The notes beneath the pieces are model-generated. The model had not been told where the DNA came from. It saw nothing but the letters and a program-made list of their open reading frames with translations, and made no database searches. From Gemmatales bacterium (GTDB lineage: Bacteria; Planctomycetota; Planctomycetia; Gemmatales; Gemmataceae): DNA of 64,000 bases. This document shows positions 34,258 through 44,385 of the stretch, one piece after another. The stretch covers positions 434,001 to 498,000 of the forward strand of contig BPJP01000001.1 of assembly GCA_026004675.1 (NCBI GenBank), in the 5' to 3' direction. Position 1 is the stretch's first letter, and every line of letters begins with the position of its first letter. The position numbers and the translations under genes were made by a program.

Positions 34258-36072
34258 CTAGTTGCCCGTCGTTTCCTCAGTGAATGGTGGCTTCCGGTCG
34301 ATTTGGTGATTCAGTTGTTCCGGGAAAGGCAGTGGGTGCGCTGGCCGAGCAGAACCGGTGTCCGGAACATCATTGCCAACGGACGATGCCAGCGGGACAG
34401 CTGGCACCGGCGGCGAATCAGTAGCCGGGACAATCGTGCCGCCGTCGTTCGCCTCATTCTGTCCCATCCTCGTTTCGGCAACCGGTGCCGCCGTGTCATC
34501 GGCTGTGATCGCGCCGGCTGTCGAATCGGGAGGTGCGGCAGTCGCCTGTTGCATTTTGTTGTTCTTGCTGGCGGCAATCGTCCAGTCTTTTCGTTCTCGC
34601 GACGAAGGAATTTTCAAAGTCTTGCGGTACTTGGTCACCGTTCGGCGCTTGAGCGGGTAACCGGCTTGTTGCATCTTTTCGGTGAGTTCTTCATCGCTCA
34701 GAGGATTGCTTTTGTCTTCGTTTTCGATCATTTCGAGGAGTTTTTGCCGGATGGTTTCCCAGGCGACTTCTTTACCACTCGCGGTTTGCGTCCCGCCGCC
34801 GAAAAATCGTTTCAACGGGAAAATACCCCTCGGTGTTTGTACCCACTTATCGTCTACTGCGCGGCTGACGGTGGTAACGTGCACGCCGACCTGATCGGCT
34901 ATCTGCTGCATTTTTAACGGCTCGATGTACTCGGGCCCTTTATCAAGAAAGGCGCGTTGATGCTGAACAATGGCACGCGCCACTTTTTCCAAAGTGTTGC
35001 GGCGCTGTTCGATCGATTCGAGCAACCACTGGGCGGCCTGGATTTTCCGTTTGAGATATTCCTTTGCTTTCGGATCCGCTCCTTTGTCGCGATAGAGATC
35101 GAGATAGCGTTTGCTGATATAAACGTTCGGAACCCAGTCGTCGACAAGGCGAACGTCGTAGTCGCCGTTCTCGTTGCGTTCGACAATGATGTCAGGCACG
35201 ACATACTGCGTGTTATCGGGGGTAAACTGACTGCCTGGTCGCAGATTCAAATGCCTGAGAACGTCGATGGCCTCCTTGATGGTTTGCAAATCAAAGCCAG
35301 TCCGTCGCTGGATCACAGGAAGTCGGTTATGCCGAATGTCATCGAGATGGTTGACGATCAACGTGCGGACGATTTCCCGGTGCGGAATTTCGGGGGTTAA
35401 TTGCAAGAGGAGGCATTCTTTGACATCGCGAGCGCCGACACCAGGAGGATCGAGTTTGTGAATGATCGCCAAGGCGGCTTCCAGGTCTTCCACAGTCGGC
35501 GGCGGATCGAGGCTGCGTGCGTAATCGGAATTGGCCAGTTCTTCCAGAGGCGTTCGCAAAAAACCCGAGTCGTCAATATGACTGATCAAAAAGCGAACAC
35601 GCTCCAGTTCCACAGGTTCCAGATCGAGGAAGGTAAGCTGTTCGTTCAGATAGTCTTGAAGGGATGGCGGCCTGGAGGGCATGTTCTGCATCGCGTCGTG
35701 GCGCTTGTCGCTAAGCTCCTCAAGTCCGTTCCGCGATGGCCGATGGTCTTCTTCCCGAAGCTCCTCCCAGTCCCTGCTCAAAGCATCGAGCCGTTCAAAA
35801 TCGAATTCGTTGTTGTCATCGACAATCAATTCCGCTGTGGGATCGTCCGGATCGTAGTCGTTCTCCCCCGCTTCCTGGTGCTCGAATTCCGCAGGCAGGT
35901 CCTCGTCCTGGGTTTCTCGCAATTCGAGGACTGGGTTTTCTTGCAATTCCTGCTCGATGCGTTCTTGCAGCGCCATGATCGGCAGCTGGAGTATTTCCAT
36001 CGACTGGATCATCCGAGGTGCCAGGATCATCCGCTGTTCGAGTTTCTGACTTAGGTGCGTATCAAGTCGCAT
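34258..36072 (-). CDS. rpoN: RNA polymerase sigma-54 factor with an extra C-terminal tail
   Basis: 604 residues against about 480-500 for typical RpoN. Region I is the Gln/Leu-rich start LAPRMIQSMEILQLPIMAL; an acidic region II follows (about 50-115). The core-binding and DNA-binding parts include the HTH IADQVGVHVTTVSRAVDDKW and the RpoN box RRTVTKYRK at about residue 480. Normally the protein ends a few residues after this box. Here about 105 further residues rich in Ala, Pro, Thr and Asp follow. Sigma-54 directs -24/-12 promoters with AAA+ activators; none is in this window. The start is 21 bases after the recR stop, so the genes are probably co-transcribed. Confidence 0.95.
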   Translation of the reverse strand: MRLDTHLSQKLEQRMILAPRMIQSMEILQLPIMALQERIEQELQENPVLELRETQDEDLPAEFEHQEAGENDYDPDDPTAELIVDDNNEFDFERLDALSRDWEELREEDHRPSRNGLEELSDKRHDAMQNMPSRPPSLQDYLNEQLTFLDLEPVELERVRFLISHIDDSGFLRTPLEELANSDYARSLDPPPTVEDLEAALAIIHKLDPPGVGARDVKECLLLQLTPEIPHREIVRTLIVNHLDDIRHNRLPVIQRRTGFDLQTIKEAIDVLRHLNLRPGSQFTPDNTQYVVPDIIVERNENGDYDVRLVDDWVPNVYISKRYLDLYRDKGADPKAKEYLKRKIQAAQWLLESIEQRRNTLEKVARAIVQHQRAFLDKGPEYIEPLKMQQIADQVGVHVTTVSRAVDDKWVQTPRGIFPLKRFFGGGTQTASGKEVAWETIRQKLLEMIENEDKSNPLSDEELTEKMQQAGYPLKRRTVTKYRKTLKIPSSRERKDWTIAASKNNKMQQATAAPPDSTAGAITADDTAAPVAETRMGQNEANDGGTIVPATDSPPVPAVPLASSVGNDVPDTGSARPAHPLPFPEQLNHQIDRKPPFTEETTGN

Positions 36073-36093
36073 AACTGACTCATTATCTTTCCG

Positions 36094-36693
36094 TCAAAAA
36101 CCGCGTCGGCCCTCGATCGCATCGGCCAGCATTTGCGCGTTGGCAAACTCCAAAACAGAGCCTGAAGGCAAACCTCGAGCCAAACGCGTGATACGTACTC
36201 CGGTACCAGCCAGAAGGTTCGAAAGATACAGCGCCGTACCGTCCCCTTCCAACGTTGGATTCGTCGCCATGATGACTTCTTCGACACCACCCCGGCGAAT
36301 GCGTTCCAAGAGAGGACCGAAGGTCAAATTTTCCGGCCCGATGTTCTCCAGAGGCGCGATGCGTCCTTGCAAAACGTGATAAACCCCTCGGTAGTTGCCC
36401 GCCCGTTCCAAAGCGGCCAGGTCGCGGGGCAATTCGACAACACAAATCTGACTGCGGTCGCGACGAGGGTCGGAACAGATATGGCAGAGTTCCCCCTCGG
36501 TGAGATTGAAGCACTCCCGGCACGGTTTGACGCGCTCTTTGACGGCAAAAAGGGCTTCCGCCAACGTTTCGGCCTGACCGCGGTGAGCCAATAGATAATG
36601 CGTAATGCGTTCTGCGGATTTCGGGCCAATTCCAGGAAGCCGCGTCAACTCGCGCGTCAGACGCTCGATCGCTCCCAGCCCCTCGGTACCCAC
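36094..36693 (-). CDS. recR: Recombination mediator RecR
   Basis: 199 residues, the normal RecR length. An HhH motif (LPGIGPKSAERI, residues 19-30) is followed by a four-Cys zinc finger at Cys58, Cys61, Cys70 and Cys73 (CRECFNLTEGELCHIC) and a Toprim domain with VVELPRDLAALE and MATNPTLEGDGTA. It loads RecA at gaps with RecFO. It forms the classical dnaX-ebfC-recR order with the two upstream genes. Confidence 0.97.
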   Translation of the reverse strand: MGTEGLGAIERLTRELTRLPGIGPKSAERITHYLLAHRGQAETLAEALFAVKERVKPCRECFNLTEGELCHICSDPRRDRSQICVVELPRDLAALERAGNYRGVYHVLQGRIAPLENIGPENLTFGPLLERIRRGGVEEVIMATNPTLEGDGTALYLSNLLAGTGVRITRLARGLPSGSVLEFANAQMLADAIEGRRGF

Positions 36694-36757
36694 TTTTGAA
36701 CCTCTCTCCTCATTTGCCGAATTCGTTCCTTGCTAGGACGAAGGGTTCGCAGATCGC

Positions 36758-37102
36758 TTAGTCGGGCAATCGCAGGCCAGGAATTTCGATTCCTGCCGGC
36801 AATCCGAGTCCACCGGCGACCTTGCTTGCTTCCTCCGCTGCCTTCTCGCGTGCCCGCTCGATCGCCTGGTTGGTCGCCGCTCGAATCAGGTCTTCCAGCA
36901 ACTCGCGATCTGCCAGCGCCTCGTCACTGATCTTACATGCCAATACTTCGAAGCGACCATTGACCTTGACGTGGACCATGCCACCGCCGGCATCCCCTTC
37001 GGCCGTAATCGCACCGAGCCTCTCCTGTAACCGCTCCATCTCTTCTTTGATTTTGGGTAGCTGCCTCATCAAGCTGGCGATCTGGCCGAGTTCTTTAAAC
37101 AT
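36758..37102 (-). CDS. ebfC: Nucleoid-associated protein YbaB/EbfC
   Basis: 114 residues. Of three consecutive ATG codons (37108, 37105, 37102) the last is preferred because GAGG lies 6 bases before it. The N-terminal helix (FKELGQIASLMRQLPKIKEE) and central beta sheet (VHVKVNGRFEVLACKISDEA), with a helical end, match the YbaB fold, a DNA-binding dimer. The start overlaps the dnaX stop by 8 bases, indicating translational coupling in the conserved dnaX-ebfC-recR group. The C-terminal Gly/Leu/Pro tail is slightly longer than in E. coli. Confidence 0.93.
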   Translation of the reverse strand: MFKELGQIASLMRQLPKIKEEMERLQERLGAITAEGDAGGGMVHVKVNGRFEVLACKISDEALADRELLEDLIRAATNQAIERAREKAAEEASKVAGGLGLPAGIEIPGLRLPD

Positions 37103-38864
37103 CATCATCCTCGCTGTCGGTGTTGTCGGGTCTTGTCAAACCGAATCCTTCCTCCACCTTGACAATTTGGGCATTCAGTTGTTCGATGGCTCGTTTGACC
37201 AGAGGCATCTTTAGCGCCTCTTCCTTCTGCCGCTGCATCGTCGGGCTTTCATCCGGTGAGCCGCCTTGGTTCGGACGCTCCACCAGTTCAAAGCGTATTC
37301 GCCAATCTTCACCCGTAATCCGTTTCAGTGCTGCTTCGATCCGGTCCACGCGTTCGGGCTGCTGGCAATGATCTAGATTATAGGACGACGAAAATTGCAA
37401 GACCAGCGTTTTTGGCCCGAAAATTGCTACGCGTTCCGCTTTGCTGATCTGGTGCCGAAGCATAGGACCTATCGTATCAAGGACTTGCGCCCAAACTTCT
37501 GGTAAATTGGCGTCCGTCAATTCGGTAATTGCCGGCTGCTGATCCGGCTTGCCCTGCGCTTTGGATGTATATGTTTGTACCGATCGAGACGGTTCTGGTC
37601 GCAATGATGAGGGGGTTAAAGGCGGTTCAGCCGTTTTTTTTTCCGTCCTATCCCATTCTGTCAACTGTTGCGCGAGTTCCCCTAAGGGCAGCAGTTCTCG
37701 CAGCCGGCTGAGCCGAACGATTGCCATTTCGAGCAACACACGAGGATGCCCACTGCCGCGCAAACGCATCTTGGTGCTTGCCAAAACATCCAACCCTGCC
37801 ACAATGGCATCGAGCGACAGCGACTTGGCCTGCCTGGAAAGCTCCGTGCGGAATTTGTTCGATATGTTCAAATCGCGACATTCAGACCCGGCGCAGGAGA
37901 CGATCATCAAGTCGCGCCAATAGTCAATAATCTGATCGAGGAATTCCCCAAGCTGCATTCCTTTTCCGGCGGCTTCCTCGATGACAGCGAAGGCTTGCGT
38001 AAGATTTCCTTCAAGGACAGCTTGGGCCAGGGCGACAACCTGGTCTTCACTGGCCGTGCCGAGCAACTCGTGGACATGTTCGAGCGTAAGCCGCTTCGTG
38101 CCTTCATTTTCTCCTTGAAAAGCAAGGAGTTGGTCGAGCAGCGATTGGGCGTCCCGCAAGGAACCACCGGCACGACGGGCAATCCATGCCAGAGCTTCGT
38201 CGTCCGCTTCCATCCCTTCTTGTTTGACGATGAGTCGCAGGCGGTCCGCAATCAGCTCGGAACGAATTCCTGCAAAATCGAACCTCTGGCAACGCGACAG
38301 GATTGTCAGAGGAATTTTTTGCACTTCCGTAGTGGCAAAAATGAATTTCACATGGGGCGGCGGCTCTTCGAGGGTTTTCAACAAGGCGTTAAACGCCTCT
38401 TTAGTCAGCATGTGCACTTCGTCGATGATGTAGATTTTGAGCCGCGCTCGGCTTGGACGGTAATTGACGTTGCGGCGAAGTTCGCGTACTTCTTCGATGC
38501 CGCGGTTGCTTGCACCGTCGATTTCAAGAACGTCCACATCTTCACCGGCGGAAATACTGCGACAAATGTCGCAAGTGTCGCAAGGGGTTGGCGTTGGTCC
38601 TTTTTCGCAATTCAGTGCCTTGGCGAGAATGCGGGCAGTCGATGTTTTCCCCACGCCACGCGCTCCGGTAAAGAGATAGGCATGGGCAACCCGGTTGTTT
38701 TCTAATGCATTCATCAGAGCGCGAGCGACCGGTTCCTGGCCGACCAGATCCTTGAACTGGCTCGGACGATAGCGCCGAGCCAAAACCGTATAACCGGCCT
38801 GATCGACCACAGTCTCTTTGTCCGGTTTGGCTTTTGCAGTCCTGCGTTTCGTTTGCTTCGCCAT
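37095..38864 (-). CDS. dnaX: DNA polymerase III subunits gamma and tau
   Basis: 589 residues from the ATG at 38864, just before a basic stretch (KQTKRRTAKAK); the frame upstream overlaps the YgiQ gene and is discarded. The clamp-loader ATPase has P-loop GARGVGKT at residues 67-74, the zinc Cys set at 86, 95, 98 and 101, DEVH Walker B and an LSRCQRF sensor 1 region. Domain III follows. The C-terminal part (about 450-589) is shorter than in E. coli tau. A gamma form by frameshifting would need a slippery A-run; none was noticed in the matching region. Confidence 0.96.
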   Translation of the reverse strand: MAKQTKRRTAKAKPDKETVVDQAGYTVLARRYRPSQFKDLVGQEPVARALMNALENNRVAHAYLFTGARGVGKTSTARILAKALNCEKGPTPTPCDTCDICRSISAGEDVDVLEIDGASNRGIEEVRELRRNVNYRPSRARLKIYIIDEVHMLTKEAFNALLKTLEEPPPHVKFIFATTEVQKIPLTILSRCQRFDFAGIRSELIADRLRLIVKQEGMEADDEALAWIARRAGGSLRDAQSLLDQLLAFQGENEGTKRLTLEHVHELLGTASEDQVVALAQAVLEGNLTQAFAVIEEAAGKGMQLGEFLDQIIDYWRDLMIVSCAGSECRDLNISNKFRTELSRQAKSLSLDAIVAGLDVLASTKMRLRGSGHPRVLLEMAIVRLSRLRELLPLGELAQQLTEWDRTEKKTAEPPLTPSSLRPEPSRSVQTYTSKAQGKPDQQPAITELTDANLPEVWAQVLDTIGPMLRHQISKAERVAIFGPKTLVLQFSSSYNLDHCQQPERVDRIEAALKRITGEDWRIRFELVERPNQGGSPDESPTMQRQKEEALKMPLVKRAIEQLNAQIVKVEEGFGLTRPDNTDSEDDDV

Positions 38865-38913
38865 ACGCGTTCCAGAGTCATCCATTTTTTCGAAAGGGCA
38901 GCTATGGTATCGC

Positions 38914-40917
38914 CTATTGACCTCTCGACTGCCGCAACCGCCGCCGAGCCGTTTTCCGCCCGGGGCGATAACCCCGCTGCGGTTGTGAAACGTCGTGAAC
39001 ATAGTCGCCGCGGAACGCGCGGTTGGCACGTTGCCTTCGGGCGCGAATCGCCTCCTTGGGCGGTTTGGCTGGGATCAAGGCATCGCAACCGGAGCCGATC
39101 AAATCCGTCCTCCCTGCCAGTTCCAATGCCTTGCGGACTTCAAAGTAGTTTTCCGGCTTGAAAAACTGCATCAAGGCACGTTGCATGCGACGATCGCGCA
39201 AGTTTCGGGCGACAGAAACTTCCTTTTTGGTAAATGGATCGATACCGGTGTAATACATGCACGTCGCCACGTCGAAAGGCGCGGGAATGAAATCCTGAAC
39301 CTGGTCGGGCCGATAGCCGTTGCGTTTCAGAAAGACAGCCAGGTCGATCATCGCTCGAAGATCGCTACCGGGATGACTGGCGATAAAATAAGGGACCAGA
39401 TACTGTTTCGGCTTGCCGGCCTGGCGTGAAGCTTTTTGGAACGCCGAAGCGAAGGTTTGAAAATTGCGCACATTCGGCTTTTTCATCAGATCGAGCACCT
39501 GCGGATCGGTGTGCTCCGGTGCCACCTTCAGGTGACCGCCGACATGGTGGGTGGCCAGCTCTTTCATGTAAACGGGATCGAGTTGGGCAAGGTCCATGCG
39601 GATGCCGCTGGCGACGAGAACCTTGCGGATTCCCGGTTCTCTGCGAGCGCGTCGCATCAATTCCACAAGCGGGCCGTGGTCCGTCCCCAAAAGCTTGCAA
39701 ATGGAAGGATGAACGCACGACAAACGCTTGCACTTTTGTTCGACATCGGGACGCGTGCAGCGCATTTGGTACATGTTGGCCGTTGGTCCGCCGATGTCGC
39801 TGACGATGCCCTTGAAATCCGGATCGGCAGCGAGCCTGCGGACCTCTCGAAGAATCGATTCCTGCGATCGGGACTGGATGATGCGCCCCTGATGGGCAGT
39901 GATCGAACAGAAAGTGCAACCGCCGAAACAGCCGCGCATGATGGTGATCGAGTCCTTGATCATCTCGTACGCAGGGATCGGCTCAGTGTATGAGGGATGC
40001 GGCCTGCGAGTGTATGGCAAGTCGTAAATCCGATCCATTTCGCTTTCCGAAATGGGTAGATCGGGAGGATTGACGATAACAGCCTGACGATCGTGGAATT
40101 GCAACAACGGCTGGGCATTGAACGGATTCGTATTCAAGTGAATCAGCCGAGTGGCCTCGGCAAAGGCGTGTTTATCCGTTTTGACTTCCTCATACGAGGG
40201 AAGAACGCAATATGGTCCAAAAGGCCCCGGTTGGATATGCTCCGCTTCCCTGGCACCAAGTGCAAAAGCGACGCCACGCATGTCGCGCAGGTCACGAACA
40301 CTTTGCCCATTCGCCAGACGTTGGGCGATTTCCACGATCGTTTTTTCGCCCATGCCAAAGGCTAGCAAATCGGCCTTGCAGTCAAGCAAAATGGAGCGGC
40401 GAACGGTATCGCTCCAATAGTCGTAATGAGCAAGCCGTCGCAGGGAAGCTTCGACCCCACCGGCGATGATCGGCACGCCAGGATAAGCTTCGCGGGCACG
40501 GTGGCAATAAGCGAGAGTCGCCCGATCGGGACGCAGCCCGATTCTGCCGCCAGGAGAGTAAGCGTCGTCGTTGCGAACCTTGCGGTTGGCCGTGTAGTGA
40601 TTGATCATCGAGTCCATATTTCCGGCGCTGATGGCGAAGAAAAGTCGAGGCCTGCCGAATCGGCGCCAAGGCTCGCACGAATGCCAGTCGGGCTGGCTTA
40701 AAATGGCCACACGGAATCCTGCTGCCTCCAAGACTCGGCCTAGTATCGCCATGGCAAAACTGGGATGATCGACATAGGCATCCCCCGTGACAAACACGAC
40801 GTCTACCTCGTCCCACCCGCGCGCCCGCATCTCCTCAGCCGACATCGGCAATGGCGACGACGCCGGAATTTCCGACCGCATGGGCAATGGATACCGACCT
40901 GACTGCGATGATGCCAT
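38914..40917 (-). CDS. YgiQ-family radical SAM protein
   Basis: 667 residues. The N-terminal domain carries [20 protein letters not shown] and [15 protein letters not shown], followed by [16 protein letters not shown] and [19 protein letters not shown], all typical of YgiQ. The radical SAM cluster motif is CFGGCTFC with Cys330, Cys334 and Cys337. It closes with a Lys/Arg-rich tail (about residues 620-667) that may bind nucleic acid. The family function is unknown despite wide conservation. dnaX begins 50 bases downstream of its stop. Confidence 0.94.
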   Translation of the reverse strand: MASSQSGRYPLPMRSEIPASSPLPMSAEEMRARGWDEVDVVFVTGDAYVDHPSFAMAILGRVLEAAGFRVAILSQPDWHSCEPWRRFGRPRLFFAISAGNMDSMINHYTANRKVRNDDAYSPGGRIGLRPDRATLAYCHRAREAYPGVPIIAGGVEASLRRLAHYDYWSDTVRRSILLDCKADLLAFGMGEKTIVEIAQRLANGQSVRDLRDMRGVAFALGAREAEHIQPGPFGPYCVLPSYEEVKTDKHAFAEATRLIHLNTNPFNAQPLLQFHDRQAVIVNPPDLPISESEMDRIYDLPYTRRPHPSYTEPIPAYEMIKDSITIMRGCFGGCTFCSITAHQGRIIQSRSQESILREVRRLAADPDFKGIVSDIGGPTANMYQMRCTRPDVEQKCKRLSCVHPSICKLLGTDHGPLVELMRRARREPGIRKVLVASGIRMDLAQLDPVYMKELATHHVGGHLKVAPEHTDPQVLDLMKKPNVRNFQTFASAFQKASRQAGKPKQYLVPYFIASHPGSDLRAMIDLAVFLKRNGYRPDQVQDFIPAPFDVATCMYYTGIDPFTKKEVSVARNLRDRRMQRALMQFFKPENYFEVRKALELAGRTDLIGSGCDALIPAKPPKEAIRARRQRANRAFRGDYVHDVSQPQRGYRPGRKTARRRLRQSRGQ

Positions 40918-40969
40918 GATCGTTCATTATACCCCATGCGAGACCGTTCGACGAAAGCGAACTGCTTTC

Positions 40970-41572
40970 TTATTGCCGGTGGCGCACCAGCATCGACCAG
41001 CCCAACGGCCTGGAATCATCCATAAGGTTCTTGTCAAAACGAAACTCGCGCAGCCGAATGATTTCGAAATGATTCGACCAGTCGGCGCGCAACTCCTCTT
41101 CGGTAACGACCGGCGGCCCTGGCTCCGACTTCTCGCGGGCGTTGCCGGTCAACACCAGACCAGTGGCTTTCGGGCCGGCCAGCTTGTGTACGATGCCGAC
41201 ATATTCCTTGCCGAAGCCATCCCGCCGAACGACATGGTAGCTGCCGCGGTCAAAAAAGAAGTCAAACGGCTGCCCCAAATCGGGAGGATGCAAAATGTCG
41301 GCGACAAAAAAGTCAACTTGCACACCAGCCGCCGAGGCAAGTTGCCGCGCACGCTCGATCGCTGTCGGACTGATGTCGATCCCCACCACTTCGAAACCCT
41401 GTTGCGCGAGCCACACCGCATGGCGACCGCTGCCGCAACCAAGGTCGATGGCTCGGCAAGGTTGTATCTTCTCTTCCGCCAGCGTCCGTTGCAGCTCGGT
41501 CGACGGATGCCCCGTTTCCCACGGCGTATTTCCCTGTCGATACCGGTTGTCCCAATGTTGTCCGTCCGCCAT
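40970..41572 (-). CDS. Class I SAM-dependent methyltransferase
   Basis: 200 residues from the ATG at 41572; the longer frame to 41815 overlaps the GGDEF gene and lacks methyltransferase sequence. Motif I is AIDLGCGSGRHAVWLA (about residues 41-56), followed by VVGIDISPTAIERAR and the FFVADI and DFFFDRGSYHVV strands. The N-terminal WDNRYRQGNTPWETG resembles TPMT/TehB-type small-molecule methyltransferases; tellurite or thiopurine-like substrates are possible but unproven. It follows the diguanylate cyclase by 29 bases. Confidence 0.87.
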   Translation of the reverse strand: MADGQHWDNRYRQGNTPWETGHPSTELQRTLAEEKIQPCRAIDLGCGSGRHAVWLAQQGFEVVGIDISPTAIERARQLASAAGVQVDFFVADILHPPDLGQPFDFFFDRGSYHVVRRDGFGKEYVGIVHKLAGPKATGLVLTGNAREKSEPGPPVVTEEELRADWSNHFEIIRLREFRFDKNLMDDSRPLGWSMLVRHRQ

Positions 41573-41601
41573 GCCAATGGTCCGTGCTTCGGAATGATTC
41601 G

Positions 41602-42624
41602 TTACTTGCCGGTGCCAACGATCGCGTTTTGCATGCCGGTCGCGACGGCTACGCGGTTCTTGCCGGCATCTTTCGCAGAATAAAGCGCGCGGTCGGCAGC
41701 GTCGATCAACTGCTGAACGGTCTCGGCGTGCGTGGGGAAAACAGCCACACCAGCACTGAACGCCACGGTGACGGGAATGTTCAACGCTCGACTCGCTGCC
41801 AGACCGGCTCGACAACGTTCGGCGATGTGCATCGCCTCCTCAACTGTTGTTTCCGGGAGAATAATGGCGATTTCGTCGCCGCCATACCGGCAGACGACGT
41901 CGGACTTGCGTACCTGCTGCGAAATAGCTTCGCCGAATTGTCGCAAGAACCGATCGCCGACAGCATGTCCCAGTTGATCGTTGACCTCCTTGAAATTATC
42001 GACGTCGATGAGGATCAATGCCAATGGTCGTTTCGATCGCGTGGCCCGATGAAACTCCTCGCGCAAGCGAACTTGGAAAAAGCGATGATTATGCAGCCCT
42101 GTTACTGCGTCGTACAAGGCATGTTGTTGTAGTTTGGTGATACGCTGCAGCAACGCGACGACGGTCAAAAGGACCGCCAGGAACAACGCCCACTCGCTGA
42201 GGGGCTTGGACGGTTCGCCGGTCATCGTATCGATTTGGGCAAGCATTACAGCGGTCAGAACGGCGGTCATGATGCCGGCTTGCTGGCCAAATGCCAACGT
42301 AGAAAACGTCACGTTCAAAATCGAAAACGCCAACTCGTAGCGTTGCGTGCCGTCCAGATACAGCAACATGGCAACCAGCGACGTGTTGGCAACGACAATA
42401 AACAACATCAGCCAGGTGGGAGGAGGCAGAAAGATGAAGCGTTGCAGCGAATAAAGAAGGCAGAACAGCACAATTGCGGTGCCGAATACCAATATGCGCA
42501 TCGTCGGCGTCAAATCGCTTTGCGGCGCCACCAAAACGCACATGATCAAAAGGATCACGAGGTCATATGGCTTGAATGGCTGGAAGCGATCGAAAAGCGT
42601 CTCGCGTTGTTGTGAGCTAAGCAT
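41602..42624 (-). CDS. Membrane diguanylate cyclase (GGDEF domain)
   Basis: 340 residues. Five or six transmembrane helices cover about residues 20-160 with only short loops, followed by a GGDEF domain. The active-site loop reads RYGGDEI (residues 246-252), with Ile in place of the usual Phe; metal-binding Asp and Glu are intact. An inhibitory site RKSD (239-242) sits at the correct distance, so product feedback is expected. DAVTGLHNHRFFQ replaces the common DxLTGLxNRR motif. It makes cyclic di-GMP at the membrane in response to an unknown cue. Confidence 0.92.
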   Translation of the reverse strand: MLSSQQRETLFDRFQPFKPYDLVILLIMCVLVAPQSDLTPTMRILVFGTAIVLFCLLYSLQRFIFLPPPTWLMLFIVVANTSLVAMLLYLDGTQRYELAFSILNVTFSTLAFGQQAGIMTAVLTAVMLAQIDTMTGEPSKPLSEWALFLAVLLTVVALLQRITKLQQHALYDAVTGLHNHRFFQVRLREEFHRATRSKRPLALILIDVDNFKEVNDQLGHAVGDRFLRQFGEAISQQVRKSDVVCRYGGDEIAIILPETTVEEAMHIAERCRAGLAASRALNIPVTVAFSAGVAVFPTHAETVQQLIDAADRALYSAKDAGKNRVAVATGMQNAIVGTGK

Positions 42625-42823
42625 CGGCTATGGAACTCGACTATTCGGAACTCCATCAACTTATAGTGTACCCGATCGACGGCAATCCTGGAGTCTTCTT
42701 GCGGCAGCGCGGGGCGATTTCCAGATGTGTCCGAGAAATGATTTCGGCGTTTTCTTCAATCGTCTTCGGCGAAGGAGAGGATCACAGCCGCTGCTTGCTG
42801 CAATTCTGTAGTTTGACGCTCTC

Positions 42824-42852
42824 TTGGCCGAGTTCGTTTCCGAAGCTATAAT
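42824..42852 (+). promoter_or_regulatory. Sigma-70-type promoter for pyrH-frr
   Basis: TTGGCC (42824-42829), a 17-base spacer and a perfect TATAAT (42847-42852), 35 bases before the pyrH ATG. It is in the divergent gap 42625-42887 that also contains the start region of the GGDEF gene. Confidence 0.7.
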
Positions 42853-42887
42853 GCCAACCAAATCCATTCCATGAGCAAGGAAAGTTG

Positions 42888-43637
42888 ATGAGCGAAACAA
42901 GCACGACGGAATTGGGGCCGCCAAAATATCGCCGCGTCGTATTGAAGTTGAGCGGTGAAGGATTCGGGCACCCAGGCAAGGGCGGAATCAGCATCGACGA
43001 GACATTGCGCATCGCGCGTCAAGCAAAAGGCGTAGTAGGCACGGGTGTCCAGCTGGCGATCGTCGTCGGTGGCGGCAATATCCTGCGTGGGACGCAATTC
43101 TCCGCCGGAGGCGAAGTCATCAAGGAGGCGACGGCGCACTACATGGGTATGCTGGCCACGGTGCTCAACGGGCTGGCCCTTCAAGAAGCGCTGGAAAGCT
43201 TGAATTGTGAAACGCGGTTATTGTCGGCCATACGCATGGACACGGTCGCCGAGCCGTTCATCCGCCGGCGCTGCGAGCGGCATTTGCAAAAAGGCCGGAT
43301 TGTTATTCTTGCCGGTGGCACGGGAAACCCGTTCGTCACGACGGACACGGCAGCAGCTCTCCGCGCTTGCGAACTGCAAGCCGACATTTTGCTAAAAGCC
43401 ACGCGCGTCGATGGGGTCTACAGCGAAGACCCGGAACGGAACCCTCACGCGGTACGCTACACCACATTGACGTATGCCAAAGTGATGCGTGATAATCTAC
43501 GCGTGATGGATATGGCCGCGATCAGCTTGTGCCGGGAAGCCAAGTTGCCGATTCTCGTTTTTAACTTCAAACGCGACGGAAACATCGAGCGAGCCATTGC
43601 CGGGCAACCAATCGGCACCCTCGTTACCGATGAGTGA
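42888..43637 (+). CDS. pyrH: UMP kinase
   Basis: 249 residues from the ATG at 42888 (AAGGA upstream; TTG at 42885 is an alternative). The amino-acid-kinase fold shows [11 protein letters not shown] at the N-terminus, [10 protein letters not shown], the uridylate region [18 protein letters not shown] and [12 protein letters not shown]. It phosphorylates UMP to UDP in pyrimidine synthesis and is a hexamer in bacteria. The pyrH-frr order is widely conserved. Motifs are complete and length is normal. Confidence 0.97.
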   Translation: MSETSTTELGPPKYRRVVLKLSGEGFGHPGKGGISIDETLRIARQAKGVVGTGVQLAIVVGGGNILRGTQFSAGGEVIKEATAHYMGMLATVLNGLALQEALESLNCETRLLSAIRMDTVAEPFIRRRCERHLQKGRIVILAGGTGNPFVTTDTAAALRACELQADILLKATRVDGVYSEDPERNPHAVRYTTLTYAKVMRDNLRVMDMAAISLCREAKLPILVFNFKRDGNIERAIAGQPIGTLVTDE

Positions 43638-43703
43638 CGGACCGATTCCGTGTGTTTGCCCGAACATGCCGAAACAAGAGTTACTTGCGAAGGGCAGGCC
43701 AAC

Positions 43704-44264
43704 ATGACAACCGACGAGATTCTTCTCGATGCCGAAGAACGAATGGAAAAAGCCGTCAGTGTGCTGTTGGAGGAATTGCGCGGACTGCGTACCGGTCGCG
43801 CAAGTGCTTCCCTTGTCGATACCATGCGGGTGGAATACTACGGTTCGCCAACGCCTCTCAAGCAGTTGGCACAAGTGACCACGCCGGACCCCCAGCAAAT
43901 CCTGATCCGCCCATTCGATCCTAGTTGCTTGAAGGAAATCGAAAAAGCGATTCGAGCGAGCGATTTGGGGTTGGCTCCCAATAACGACGGCAAGATGATT
44001 CGGCTGACCGTGCCGCCGATGAGCGGCGAACAACGGCAGAAGATGGTCACGCGAATCAAGAAACTGGCCGAGGAAGCTAAAGTCGCCATTCGCAATATTC
44101 GCCGCGACGCCAACAAACACTTCGACCAGGCTGAAAAAGCCAAAGAGATGACCGAGGACGAGCGCGACAAGGGAAAAGAAGAAGTGCAAACGCTCCTCAA
44201 AAAATACGAAGAAAAAATCAGCGAGATGGCTGACAAAAAGATCAAAGAGGTGCAGGAACAATAA
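43704..44264 (+). CDS. frr: Ribosome recycling factor
   Basis: 186 residues from the ATG at 43704, matching the standard 185-residue family; the longer frame from 43650 adds non-conserved residues. Key segments are the helix ELRGLRTGRASASLVD, VEYYGSPTPLKQLA, the PFD turn and RDANKHFD with a helical C-terminus. It splits post-termination ribosomes together with EF-G. Located 66 bases after pyrH, as in many bacteria, and likely co-transcribed. Confidence 0.97.
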   Translation: MTTDEILLDAEERMEKAVSVLLEELRGLRTGRASASLVDTMRVEYYGSPTPLKQLAQVTTPDPQQILIRPFDPSCLKEIEKAIRASDLGLAPNNDGKMIRLTVPPMSGEQRQKMVTRIKKLAEEAKVAIRNIRRDANKHFDQAEKAKEMTEDERDKGKEEVQTLLKKYEEKISEMADKKIKEVQEQ

Positions 44265-44385
44265 GCACCCGGTCTTCGCCACGGCAAAACGACTGCCGGG
44301 GCAGACTTTCGCCGTCTTCAAAACCTCCCGGACAAGGGTTTTGATCCTTTACCTCCCGCCGTTGTTTTCGTAATCGGCTTTCGTC

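Noticed and set aside
44265..44385. Manganese riboswitch (yybP-ykoY) before the TerC gene
   Set aside because: The 120-base leader lacks the conserved core of that riboswitch class as far as I can see.
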